Positions 31,062-41,700 of a DNA stretch of 64,000 nt are shown piece by piece. The position numbers were made by a program, and so were the translations under genes. The first letter of the stretch is position 1. Every line of letters begins with the position of its first letter. Below the pieces are notes generated by a model. The model searched no databases. It was given only the letters and a program-made list of their open reading frames with translations, and had not been told where the DNA came from. Source of the DNA: Blepharisma stoltei (taxonomy: Eukaryota; Ciliophora; Heterotrichea; Heterotrichida; Blepharismidae); assembly GCA_914767885.1 (NCBI GenBank), contig CAJZBQ010000062.1, forward strand, positions 186,001 to 250,000, given 5' to 3'.

Positions 31062-32466
31062 TTAGGGGCAAGCACTTTTTAAAGCATTTGCGAATTTTTC
31101 AACTTCAGCTTTTAGGTCTATATGATTTTTAAGCATCCTGAGAATATCATTATTTGGCAGATCAAGAATCATTGTAGTTATTTTAGCTGCTGTATCAGAA
31201 GGTGCTAGCGCCAAGACCAACGGATATAAATGTTCTCCCAATATTTGCTTATGACTATTATTCGGATATTTTGATAAATCTGGAATTATTAAAGACACAG
31301 AACTCACCATAAAAGCCAGATTTTCCAAATTATTATTCGAGTCAAGATTTTCTGCCTTTTTGAGCCACACAAAGTCTGATTTATCAATTTCTTTTCTCCT
31401 TATTGCTTCTTCATAATTAATTTTCACGCTGCAAGCAATAATATTAAAATTTTTTACAGTTGGGATTTCTTGGAAAAAATTCTCTTCCAATTCTCATGAA
31501 ATTTGTTCAGCAGTGCTTGCAGAGTCAAATTTTTTGTATATACCTTCAGAACAGGTATGGCTCGATCTGAAACTCCGCCTTCCCTCCCCCCTGACGGTTT
31601 CAATTTTAACGACATTGTTAATTCAAAATGACAAGTCCCTCACGAAGGATTTGACAAGTCAAAAATTAATTTGTAGATTTCGATAAAGTTGAAACTGTCA
31701 GGAGGTGGGGGGTTCTCAGGTCGATCTATAATCGTGCTTACGGTATATCTTCATTGACCTTTTTCAGCTCTTTATTGCATCTATTCACTGTTGTATTCAA
31801 ATTTTCCCCAATTTTCTTTATTTCTTGGACTTCTTTTAAGCTTTTTATTGCGGTTATGCATTTTTCAGTCCCTTCTTTAATTTCGTTTATCAATGAGGTT
31901 TCTGCGGCTTTAAAAGCTTGTATATGTTCATCCACAACTTTTTCGATATGTAATAAATATGGTCCTAAATTATTTAAGGAATTCTGATATTTATCCCTAA
32001 TATTGATAATCTTATCATGGAATTCAAATAATTTTTTTTTAGATTTTTCTGCCTTTAGCCTTGATCTGTTGTCATTGAGTGAATAAAAATCATGGCTTAA
32101 GTGTTTAAATACACAATCGACACATAATAATGCAGAATCATTTTGGCAATATGCGATAACTTCTTGGTTGTGGATTTCACACATTGAAATTAAAGAGCCT
32201 TCTTCTACTATATCTAATAATGCATAATTCACCCTAAGTTTTGATAAGTAGCCAAGATTTGTGCTTGTTTTATCAAATGGACACTGTATAGATCGGCCTT
32301 TTATTAAGGATTCTGCGCACATAAGACAGATAGTGTGGCCACAGTCCAAAAGTTTAGGAAGCCGAGAATAAGTGTCATATGGATATGCGCAAATTTGGCA
32401 TGCTGGAAAGTCGTTAATTTGTTTGCGGTATATTGCTTTTGAAGGTTTTTTGTTGTCGACACTCAT
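31062..32466 (-). CDS. RING and B-box zinc finger protein with a C-terminal MLLE domain (interrupted by one IES)
   Basis: Removing the 205-bp IES at 31543-31747 joins KKVNEDI to YKKFDSAST and gives 1200 bases, 399 residues. Residues 20-70: RING-HC (CQIC, CGHTICLMCAE, CPFDK). Residues 90-135: B-box-like zinc finger (CEIHNQEVIAYC, LLCVDCVFKHLSHDF). Then a helical region, and in the last 65 residues an MLLE domain as in poly(A)-binding protein (KQILGEHLYPLVLALAPSDT, KITTMILDLPNNDILRML). Known: MLLE binds PAM2 peptides; RING proteins are ubiquitin ligases. The combination TRIM-like plus MLLE is unusual. Confidence in the joint is high because length and frame fit. Confidence 0.82.
31543..31747. 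mobile_element. IES (205 bp) with about 45-bp imperfect terminal inverted repeats
   Basis: Bounded by TATA-type sites near 31537-31542 and 31744-31747. Inverted arms: CTCGATCTGAAACTCC...CCCCTGACGGTTTCAATTTTA on the left, and the complementary GTTGAAACTGTCAGG...CTCAGGTCGATC on the right. Only copy of this family seen in the window. Confidence 0.85.
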
Positions 32467-33153
32467 TTACAATTAATTAAAAATGTCATCAGAATTCTCA
32501 ATAATGTGCTGGATTTGGCACAAGTAAAAATCTATTATTATAATCTGACTAATTTAATGAAAAGTATGAGCTTTCCAGGAAAAAATGTGTTTATTAGTAA
32601 TTCCGCGATCAGTAAATTATCTTAAAGAAAACCATTTAAATGTTGAATTTCGAATTAAATCTACCAAGAAAAATTTATTTTACTTTTTGATAAGTAAGCT
32701 TGTAAAATTTCAGATTTTTTGGACTGCTTTTTTATTGATAATAAAATAGAAGGCTAGATGAAATGGCTTTTAAGTGATAAAATTAGCTGAGGATTTGAAT
32801 TTTCTTAATAACTCTATCCACATGATTTTTTAATTTCTTCCACGTAAATTAACACTTTTTTAATTTTTCGAATTTACATTAGATTTGATTCTAAGTTTTG
32901 CTATACAATAGTTTTAAATTCTGATGTAAAATTTTACCAAAAATAAGGAAGCTTTAAATAGGAAAAAAATCCAGCAAAATGGCGTTTTTTAACCTATCAC
33001 TTGCTTTATTACTGAATTGCTCTGATTAAAACTTAGCTTCAGCTGAAATAGATGCCCTTAATCATTCATAAAGAAAGCCCAAAAACATTATATAAATCCC
33101 AAAAATTTTAAAAAAAAATAATTTAATGATATTATCAAGTATTTGCTCATAAT
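32467..33153. other. AT-rich intergenic region
   Basis: 687 bases between two minus-strand genes. I looked for coding frames with TGA as Trp and 15-16-nt introns and found none convincing. No family repeat ends seen. Confidence 0.55.
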
Positions 33154-33732
33154 CTAATTGAAATCTTCTCTCCTACCCTGTGAATCATAAATTAGCGCTT
33201 CCATAGACATTCTCTCAATGCATGGTCCACTAAATAACCCGAAATCTGATTTATATGTATCAATGAAAAACTCTTCTTCGTTGATAACCATCTCATTTAC
33301 TGTTTCATCCTCAACACAGCAGGCAATTCTCGGCGAATTTTCTGCTGTCGAATTTTTGCCAAAATCAGACAAATAATTCTTATCATATGCATCCAAATTT
33401 TCCGCTGCATTTAATTCAGTATTTTCCCCTTCAGTATCTAATCCTACGCTTGTGTTAATTTTCATATTTGTGTGTCTCCTTACTTTTCGCCTTTGTTTTT
33501 TTGGTTTCCCATGTTTGCTGACATTCTTTTTTGGTAATTCTTCTTTCTTAATTAGACTATCCCAAATAATTTGGGAATAGCCTAAAATACAGGACTGGAT
33601 AACTAAAAATAGTTGATTCAGTTTTGCTTTGTGGTGATGGTCCAATAAACAGTATACAATCAATCCAAAAAATAAAAAGATAATTGTAAACATTTCAAGC
33701 TCCGACGTGTACATTTTATATTGCGAGTTCAT
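33154..33732 (-). CDS. membrane protein with a charged cytoplasmic tail, unknown
   Basis: 192 residues from the ATG at 33732 (MNSQYKMYTSELEM); a longer frame upstream is open but hydrophobic and AT-driven. One clear helix (MFTIIFLFFGLIVYCLL) and a second weaker one (NQLFLVIQSCILGYSQIIW), then a basic patch (KHGKPKKQRRKVRRH) and an acidic tail with EEEFFIDTYKSDFGLFS. No family recognised. Divergent from BBS5. Confidence 0.6.
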   Translation of the reverse strand: MNSQYKMYTSELEMFTIIFLFFGLIVYCLLDHHHKAKLNQLFLVIQSCILGYSQIIWDSLIKKEELPKKNVSKHGKPKKQRRKVRRHTNMKINTSVGLDTEGENTELNAAENLDAYDKNYLSDFGKNSTAENSPRIACCVEDETVNEMVINEEEFFIDTYKSDFGLFSGPCIERMSMEALIYDSQGRREDFN

Positions 33733-34007
33733 TTTTATAATTTCTCCAACAAAAATAATTTCAATTAGTTTTTTATTAATAATTTCTGTAAAATATAAAG
33801 AAATTATGATCAATTTGATTAAATCTTGGTTTTTTGAGCTTGCTTTTATTTTATATAATTTATATAAGTTTTATAAATCTATTTCAGCATAGTTGGAAGC
33901 CTCAATATTGGTTATAGAAAAATGCTAATAGAAATTAATTATAACAGCTGAGCCTTGAAATTAAAAAAATACAATTGTTCATAAAGGACTTTTATGCAAT
34001 AATTAAA

Positions 34008-35099
34008 ATGGCACAAAGCCTTATTCAAGATGCAACTAAAAAGCTAAACAAAGAGATGGAATCAAAGTATAAAAAACTTCATGAAGACGCTTTAACAGTG
34101 TGGCAGAATAAAGAAATAAAATTTGACGTCCAAGTTATGCATCTTGGCTTACGAAAAGGAGAAGTTATGGTCGATGCAATTAATGGGGTAGAAGACACTA
34201 AAGGAAATAACGGCGAAAGAGGCTATCTTATCATTACAAATCTTAGACTTATTTGGTTTGCTGAAAGAACACCAAAAACAAATCTGAGTGTCGGGTATGA
34301 TTGTATAACAAATATTGAAATCAAGCAAACAAAATCAAAATTAAGAGGAAACGTCCAAGCTTTATATTTGAGGACAAGATTTAGAGACACCAGATATGAA
34401 TTTATATATACCTCACTAATTGAGAATTCTCCCAGACTTTTTACGTCTTTTCAAAGCACATTAAGAAGTTATGACTCTACTAAGCTTTTCCGTGACTTCA
34501 AAATCAGAGGTGCCATAATCCAAGACAAAGAGCTAATCCTATTGCCATCAGAGCAGGTTTATCATAAATATTCAGGAGTTTGGAACATCACAACAGAACA
34601 AGGCAATTTAGGCACAATGTATATTTCCAATATCCGTGTTGTATGGTTTGCTAATTTAGCTGAAAGCTTCAACGTTTCTTTGCCTCATATCCAGATCAAA
34701 GGGATCAAGAAAAAAGACTCTCAAGTCGGCCAAGCTTTAATTTTAGAAGCCACCAAAATTAGTGGAAACCATATTTTAGGCTTCAGAACTGAAAGAATTG
34801 ACGAAATTTTTTCTGAAATAAACAGAATATGAAGAGTCGCAATAGAAGCCCCAATTTTAGGCATTGAAATTGCCCACCAAGAAGTCCAAGCCCCAGCTGA
34901 ACAAGTGAGACAGCCACGAGTGCTTGATGATATTGAAATTGTGGAGCCTGAGTACGCAGGTCAGCAGCACGCAAGTGCAGCGTATTTTGTGAGCTCAGCA
35001 TCTGCCTCACAAGAAGTGATTTTTTCACCAGAATTAGGCTTAGCGATTGAAAAGCCTCCAAATGGGATCTCTTTTGAGCAGCTGTGGAGGATTATTTAG
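34008..35099 (+). CDS. BBS5: BBS5, BBSome subunit
   Basis: 363 residues, one exon, TGA at 34830 is Trp. Two tandem PH-like (DM16) domains: first about residues 30-125 with GYLIITNLRLIWFAER and NLSVGYDCITNIEI, second about 165-270 with GTMYISNIRVVWFANLAESF and LPHIQIKGIKKKDSQVGQAL. The C-terminal part is Glu/Ala-rich and ends near GISFEQLWRII. Known: BBS5 binds phosphoinositides and is one of eight BBSome subunits that move membrane proteins in cilia. Length matches the family (about 340). The start at 34008 is chosen because MAQSLIQDATKKL lies where family N-termini begin. CDC27 follows 48 bases later. Confidence 0.95.
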
Positions 35100-35147
35100 C
35101 AGTAAATAAAATTTGATGTATTGAAGAATAATAAATTGAATTTAAAT

Positions 35148-36764
35148 ATGGTCCTTTCTCCTCTGGAAAACCAACTCAAAGAAGCTACAGAATGGTCTCT
35201 TAAAAGCTATCTGGTTTCAAATGCAGTTTTTTTAAGTGAAAGACTGTCTTCAGAGCCGTCTTCTACAACTGAAGATGAAGAGCTTAAACTTCATTTACTA
35301 GCAAAATGCTATTTGGCGGAAAGTTCTCCTTACAAGGTGGTTTTGATATTAAAAAATTGTTCATCTGTGGAGAATTTGTATTTATACGCACTTGCGTGCT
35401 TTCAGACTACTAAGCTGGAGGAGGCTGAAAAGGCATTATTAAAATGCTCCTTACACACTTCAGCAGAAGTTAACTATCTATTAGGCCAAATTTGTGAGCG
35501 GCAGTCCAGAATCCAAGATGCAATTTCTTATTACTCCAAAGCCCTTAACCTAAACTCCAACCTTTGGACTGCTTTTGAAAAACTATGTGAGCTGGGCTAT
35601 TTCATTGATACCTCTATTTCTTTCAAGACAGACGAAAAATCAGAGCACCTTTTCCCAGGGGAAAGCCCTTCAAACTTCCACCCTCTTACAGCTTCAAATT
35701 TTGGAAATTGGAGCCCTCCTCCTAAGCTAAACTCCCCTGCCCACAAAACGCCCGCCAAAACAAGCAAAGATCTCAAACAGCTACTTGCAGAATTAGGGAA
35801 GGCTTATCAAGCTTTAAGCCAATATAACACAAATGAAGCTATGAATTTATTAAAAGCGCTGCCAGACTCTCAAAAAAATTCAGGCTGGGCTTTGTGCCAA
35901 ATGGGAAGATGCTGCTTTGAAAAGTACGACTTCGCTGGGGCTGTTGAATATTTCCAAAGAGCTTTCCAAAAAGAGCCTCAGAGGACTGAGGACACCGATT
36001 ATTATTCTTCAGCTTTATGGTACGAAAAAAAGAACTCAGAGCTCTGTTACACTTTACATAATGCATTAAAAAATGCTTATTACGCTCCTCAGACCTGAGT
36101 GATAGCAGGAAATTTCTATTCTTTGCAAAAAGAAAGAGAAACTGCTATTAAGTGTTTTACTAGGGCGATTCAGCTGAATCCTTATTATTCGTACGCGTAT
36201 GCGCTGTGTGGGCATGAACATCTGGCTAATGAAGATTTTGACCAAGCCAGGTATCATTATGAGTCAGCTAATAATATAGACTCAAGACAATATACAGCTT
36301 TGTGGGGCTTAGGAAGCTTGTATTTTAAGCAGGAAAAATACACTCAAAGCTTACAGTGCTATAAAGCAGCAAGGTCAATTAACCCCAATTCCAGCATCAT
36401 TCTTACATATTTAGGAGTGAATTATAAAGCAACTGGGCATTATGAAGAAGCCATCAATTGTTTTGAGTCTGCAATAAGAATTGATAAGAAAAATCCTCTC
36501 CCTAAATTCCAGCTTGGAATTCTGCTGTCTCAGCTTGACAGAGACCAAGAAGCACTTTCCCACCTAGAAACCCTCTGCCAAGAAAACTCCAGAGAGTCTC
36601 ACCTATATATCCAAATAGGGAAAATCTATGCCAAGCTAGGACAGCCTGAAAAAGCGTTAAGGCACTATAATGACGCTCAAGAATTAAACCCGAAAAACCA
36701 TAGCGAAATAAAGAATTTAATTGAGCAGCTCCATGGAAGCTCAAGTTTGCATATGATGCCGTAG
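35148..36764 (+). CDS. CDC27: CDC27/APC3, TPR subunit of the anaphase-promoting complex
   Basis: 538 residues; TGA at 36096 is Trp (YAPQT-W-VIAGN). N-terminal TPRs (residues 20-160), a short linker with Ser/Pro (GESPSNFHPLTASNFGNWSPP; shorter than in animals), then a long TPR array (about 240-525) with classic units such as PYYSYAYALCGHEHLANEDF, QYTALWGLGSLYFKQEKYTQ, SIILTYLGVNYKATGHYEEA. Known: APC3 binds Ile-Arg tails of CDH1/CDC20 in the APC/C ubiquitin ligase. ATG at 35148 is the first that keeps the frame. No IES. Confidence 0.94.
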
Positions 36765-36793
36765 ATATAAGATAACAATTTAGATAATAATCC

Positions 36794-37999
36794 TTATTTA
36801 AATCCTCTAGGCTTCTTGTCTTGTTTGTCTTTTTTTTCTTGGTTTTCTTTATTTTCCTTCATCCAATAGTTGTAAGTTGAAGAAACAAACTTGTCGAGGC
36901 CTGTCAGTCGTTTCTTCTTAGCCATTTCTTCTCTGTTCTTGAGGATTAATTCGTCTTGTCTTTCTAAAGCCTTTGATATTTTTTCAATTCTTATTGCTTT
37001 GTTTCTGTAGCTGAATAATAATAAATGGAGGCGTAGGTGAAATTTTGATATAGGAAAAAAGTAACCTATGGGTCAATTTATTATGAGTTTGATTTTACGA
37101 GAGAAAATTTATCAAATAACACTAGGTATGTATGACAAGGAGTGATTAATCTGTGGTTTGGTCTGAAGCTTTGAAACAGGCTCAGGTATTCACCGCTCAA
37201 CAAAGATCTTTAACTGGAGCATGTGCAGGAGCTGAGTAGAAGAGATAGCAAACAAGCTGAGTGAGAAGCTCTAACAAATTGATAACGGCAAGATTTATGA
37301 TTGTCTGTCCATTTTAATCAGAAATGCCGATGACGTCACTAGTTTGGCTCTGATCCTATTTGTAAGTGTGACGCTAGACACCTATACACTCTAGTTAATC
37401 CAATATTTCTATATCTGGCAGGGATCTTTGGAGCTCTGTCATAGGGGTGACGGCCTGGAGCTTTAACTGGGTCATATTCCCATGGGACTCCAGCTTTGAG
37501 GAATTCTTTTTCTAACTCCCCGCCCCTCCGTGAGTGAACAAAACCATTAGAAAAATCGCATTTTTTGCCCAAAAACCCACCCTCCGTGAGTGAACAAAAA
37601 TTTTTTTTAATAGAAAATTTTTTTATGAAATAATATTTAATATATAAATGATAATTAGTATAATAAAATCTAGAGCTAATTCTGTTTAATTTTCAAACAA
37701 ATTGCTTTTTAAAACATAAATTTTGCAAATTGAATAAAATATTTTCTTTCCAATTTTTGCGAATTAGGATTTTTTTAAATTTTCGAAAAAAAATATCTTT
37801 TATAAAATTTATATATAAATTTTTTTAAAAAAAAAAAATTAACCCCCCTCTGTGAGTTAACAAAATTTTTTTGTTCACTCACGGAGGGGGGACTAAGCAC
37901 ATTGCGATATCTTGCTGAAAGAGCGGCACGCATCCATTTCCCATTGACGAGGTTACCATAAAAAGCTTCAGGACTCAAGTATGCGAGCTTTGTCCACAT
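36794..37999 (-). CDS. mitochondrial ribosomal-type protein (interrupted by two IESs)
   Basis: Three pieces join after removing IESs 37010-37413 (404 bp) and 37515-37895 (381 bp). The product reads MWTKLAYLSPEAFYGNL, GKWMRAALSARYRNVLRKEF, LKAGVPWEYDPVKAPG, PARYRN-KAIRIEKISKALE, then a Lys-rich end; 140 codons. The pattern K-W...ARxRxxLRKxxLxAGxPWxYDP is that of small mitoribosomal proteins (mL59/mL64 type); which one I cannot decide. The joint at the first IES is one base too long (five A instead of four after CTTAG), so either a homopolymer miscall or a real frameshift. Convergent with CDC27, 30 bases away. Confidence 0.6.
37010..37413. mobile_element. IES (404 bp), GC-richer interior
   Basis: TA at 37008-37009 and 37412-37413, in imperfect flanks CTACAGAAAC / TATAGAAAT (gene sense). 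The left inside end has AAATGGAGGCGT, also found 9 bases inside the 272-bp IES at 8168. Exact removal joins PARYRN to KAIRIEK with the codon intact. Confidence 0.8.
37515..37895. mobile_element. IES, CTCCGTGAGTGAAC family, full length (381 bp)
   Basis: TA at 37513-37514 and 37894-37895. Two direct terminal copies at the left, perfect-stem hairpin at the right: the reverse orientation of 13524-13899. Core shared with the other full-length copies. Confidence 0.94.
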
Positions 38000-38101
38000 T
38001 TATATTTGATTAAAGAATATTAAAAATCACTTATAGAGCTGTCTTATGCATTGCCCCCAATAGAAAAATAATAATTTTTAGTAGGAAATATAAGAGAAAT
38101 A

Positions 38102-38338
38102 TTATACTCTTCCTTTAATTTCCCAATCTCCATAGCGGGTAGGCTCAGGACCTTTTACCCTATAGCCAAATTCTCCAAACTCGCTTCCAGTATCCACTTC
38201 AGCTTCAGCTAGATCTTGTTCATATTGAGGAAGCTCTTTTTCTAATTCTTTTGTAAATCTGTTTATGACTTGGATTTGTTCTTCAGTAGTTCTCTGCACA
38301 ACTTTATCAGCGAATCTTCGAATAAGTCTTGATATCAT
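38102..38338 (-). CDS. SDHAF4: SDHAF4, succinate dehydrogenase assembly factor 4
   Basis: 78 residues. The C-terminal motif GPEPTRYGDWEIKGRV is the family signature. The first 20 residues (MISRLIRRFADKVVQ) are basic and amphipathic, as in a mitochondrial targeting peptide. Known: it protects flavinated SDHA during complex II assembly. One exon. It lies 102 bases from the start of the mitoribosomal-type gene on the same strand. Confidence 0.88.
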   Translation of the reverse strand: MISRLIRRFADKVVQRTTEEQIQVINRFTKELEKELPQYEQDLAEAEVDTGSEFGEFGYRVKGPEPTRYGDWEIKGRV

Positions 38339-38726
38339 TTTGTATATATCAATAGATTATTAGCGATAATTACTCAAACATTTTTAGCATTTTATGAACT
38401 CACCACATTAAGAATTCTACTCCTTCATCAGGCAGTGAGCAAAAGTTTTTGATGAATAATTATTATAATAAAATCTCTAGCTAATTTTATTAAAATTTGG
38501 GTAGACTGCATCATAAAAATTCACAATTATTTAAATTAATTATTTGAAAATATATTTATTATATATATAAAAATTTTAACAAAACATACGAATTAGTATA
38601 AATGACATTCGCATCATTATAATACTTCTAGGTTTCTGCATAACTATGATTATTTTAATTAGGATTTACTCATAACAGCTAAAAAAAGTATCATTGATTT
38701 TGGTAATTTTAATCAATAAATTCAAT
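38339..38726. other. intergenic region with a decayed IES-family relic
   Basis: 388 AT-rich bases between divergent genes. 38410-38530 resembles the CTCCGTGAGTGAAC family: CTACTCCTTCATCAGGCAGTGAGCAAAA, then GATGAATAATTATTATAATAAAATCTCTAGCTAATT, matching its core order. The right terminus cannot be recognised. Confidence 0.55.
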
Positions 38727-41700
38727 ATGTATGTGTCTCATTTTACTCTGGAGGATTTTAATAGAAACAACCATGCGCCTTTTATAAAGGCACGCCCAAA
38801 CACAAATGTTCTCAACCACCTATGCCAAGACATAGTGCCAAAAGTCGAAATCACAAGGCATATTGTCGCATCTGTACGAAGGCGAGACAGAGCGTACTTG
38901 CCGACGCATTTCCATGTTCAATGAGCAATGGAGTGTATAGGCTTTGCTTTTTCACTTCCTATAGAGTATCATTCAATAATTTCTACAGCGATTGAAATAT
39001 ATAAAGACTGGCTTAATATTGGAGATGGAGAACGGCCAGTCTGTATAGAAGAAGATGAAGGGTTTTACCAAAGAGAAATCATAGGGCATTTATCCTTGTT
39101 ATTTGTGGAAAGACCAGGAGACACACATAAACATGTTGAATTGTGTGTGGAAGTTTTAATTTTGCTTACTAATTTATCAGAAATAAATGCCTATTATTCT
39201 AATGCAAAATATTTATTTTTTTTAAAAAATTTTCTCTGAGATGAGTCAGAGATTTCATAAGATTGAAAACTCTTGAAGAGGACACCTGGAAATGTCTGTT
39301 AAAAATAATGCTGCTTATGTCTCATCCTTTACTAAAAAGTATTAGTGCACTAGCACAAGATTTATGCCCATTGTTACTGAAAACTCTGTTTGAAATTTGG
39401 CTTAGGTCGAATACCAGAGACAAAGAGCTATGAAAAGAGCTCCAAACCTGCTCCAGCGCATGACTGCACCACATCTGGCTTATTTACCAATGAAAAGCTG
39501 TAGCCCACGGTCTCACACAGCGTATCAATGCTATGCTCTATGGTGAAGAGCCACCTACCTTGCAGCTGCATTTCTTACGTATCTCAAAACCCCATGATGA
39601 GCCTCCAGAAACCCTTCTGCTTCATTTTTCACTAGAACAAAGTCTGTATTTTTGGTACCGATTTTTAAATCTCATGCTTCTCAATACCCGTGATAAAATT
39701 CCTACAGATCCAGACGTCCACAAAGAACTTGTAAGGTCAGTTGCCACAATAACTGACTCCTTTTTGGAGATTGCTGAAAAGAGAACTGTCGCCAAAGGGC
39801 TTGTAATGCCAAATATTGTGACTGCAAGCGGCCCTCAAGCTTTAGCTGAATTAACAAGAAAATTCCAAGACACCCATTTCCATTATTTATGGGGACTTAG
39901 CAGGTTGCCCATTCCCAGCGCTGATGGCTTGCTAAATATGTTTGGAGGCTGGCTGTTTTTCCACGCAAATGCTGAAGGTAGCTATAATGAGTTTGGAAGG
40001 GCAGAAGCAATAGGAGCGCTTTGTAGGATTATGTGCAAGGCTGGAGGGCCTAATAGAGACGAATTTTTAGGAAAATTTTATAGGACCATTTTTAAATGTA
40101 TGGAAAGCTCGTCAAGCTCACTGGTGGTCATGTATATTCTTAAGCATTCTCCAAATCTGTTGACGCTAGATCATAGAGGGGTCAGAATTTTGCTTCATAA
40201 AGAAGCGCTTTCTAAAGCAATCATGAATAACTTGACTGACAGCAATATTTCTCCCGCAGTAAAAAGACCATGCTATTATATTTTAGGGACCTTCGTAGCT
40301 GTTGCTCAGTATTTTAACCAGCCAGCACCCATTATACAGGTAACTACAATTTTGCAAAAAGCGCTTGACCATGAAACTGATAGTGAAAATTTCCACAGAC
40401 TGGTATGGACTATGTGTATTTTTGCAGGAAGTATTCATTCTGATTCTGAGCTTTTAACTAATATTGTGATTCAGCTAGTAAATAGGTTGGAAACTATTGA
40501 TTATATTCAAGAAAAAAAGATCTATCAAGATTTGCTTGAAACTATTGCGACTCTTCCTTTTTTAATCTGCTATAAACCAATTACCAGTGAAAATTTAGTT
40601 ATTTGTATAGTGGACAAACTCTGCTCATATATTTCAAAAAAATTTGGAAAAAATTCAAATGAGACTATTATAAGCAGCCTTTTATTTGCCCTGCTGCATT
40701 GGCTTGCATGCTTTCCGAATGTTTTTATGGAGCCGACTATCAGACAGAACGCCTTATCAGTCGCTATAAGTGCTCAAGCATTGGATAGGGTTAAAGAAGT
40801 GGCTCTTTATGTTGAGGATTTTTTAATGAACAATTTAGGAAGAGGTCTCCCACCAATTGCATATACAAGTCTAGACGCACTTGAAATATCAAGTGGCTTG
40901 TTAACGTATAGTGAAGTTAAGCTTCCTAAGCGGCATTTCCTTTATAATGGCCAAGTTTTATTGACTTTATATGATTCTTCTCAAGAAAACCCGACTAATG
41001 AAGAAGTTTTAGTGGTTATGAGAAACTCAGTAGGCAGATATATATGAAAAACTAAGCTAATATATAGAATTGATGATGGAAATGTAGGGAATACCGCTTG
41101 GAAAATGGACTTATGCCAAGATAGGACGCCTCCGATTGCTCCTGCTCATGATGATGAGGTGTCAGATCATTTATTTGAAGATTTAAGCGACCAAGAAAAA
41201 GCTTTATTTAGAAGTTTTCAAGGGATTATTAAAAAACAAGAAGAAATTAATAAAAATTATGAGTCAGGAATACATACAGAATATGAAACCCAAAACGTAG
41301 TTATGAGTCCGAAGCCTACTGAAGATGTACCTAAATCATATAGACTATTATTAGCGCAGCTTGGCCTTTTACAAACTGAGCACATTACAAGTTTATTAGC
41401 ACTATCTGGGGACGAGGTAGAAAAAGTTATAGCTTAAACTTATACTTCAATGCAGGTTAGCTTCCGCCTATTGCTAGCACAGTCGCCCCTAATCCCCTAG
41501 GGGATGCATCTTATTTGCAAAGTTGGCAAGGAGAACTTATTTGAGTAAGATAACTAACCGGGCGAGCTTCAGATTGAATTCTTCTTTACTACCTGACGCC
41601 ATAGCACCTGTGGAGCAGGGTTCCGTGCCTACGTCTCCTCCTAGCCTTGCGCTCAGTGCCGAGTGGGAAGGCTATGGGCCTCTGCTGCTTGGGCTGAATG

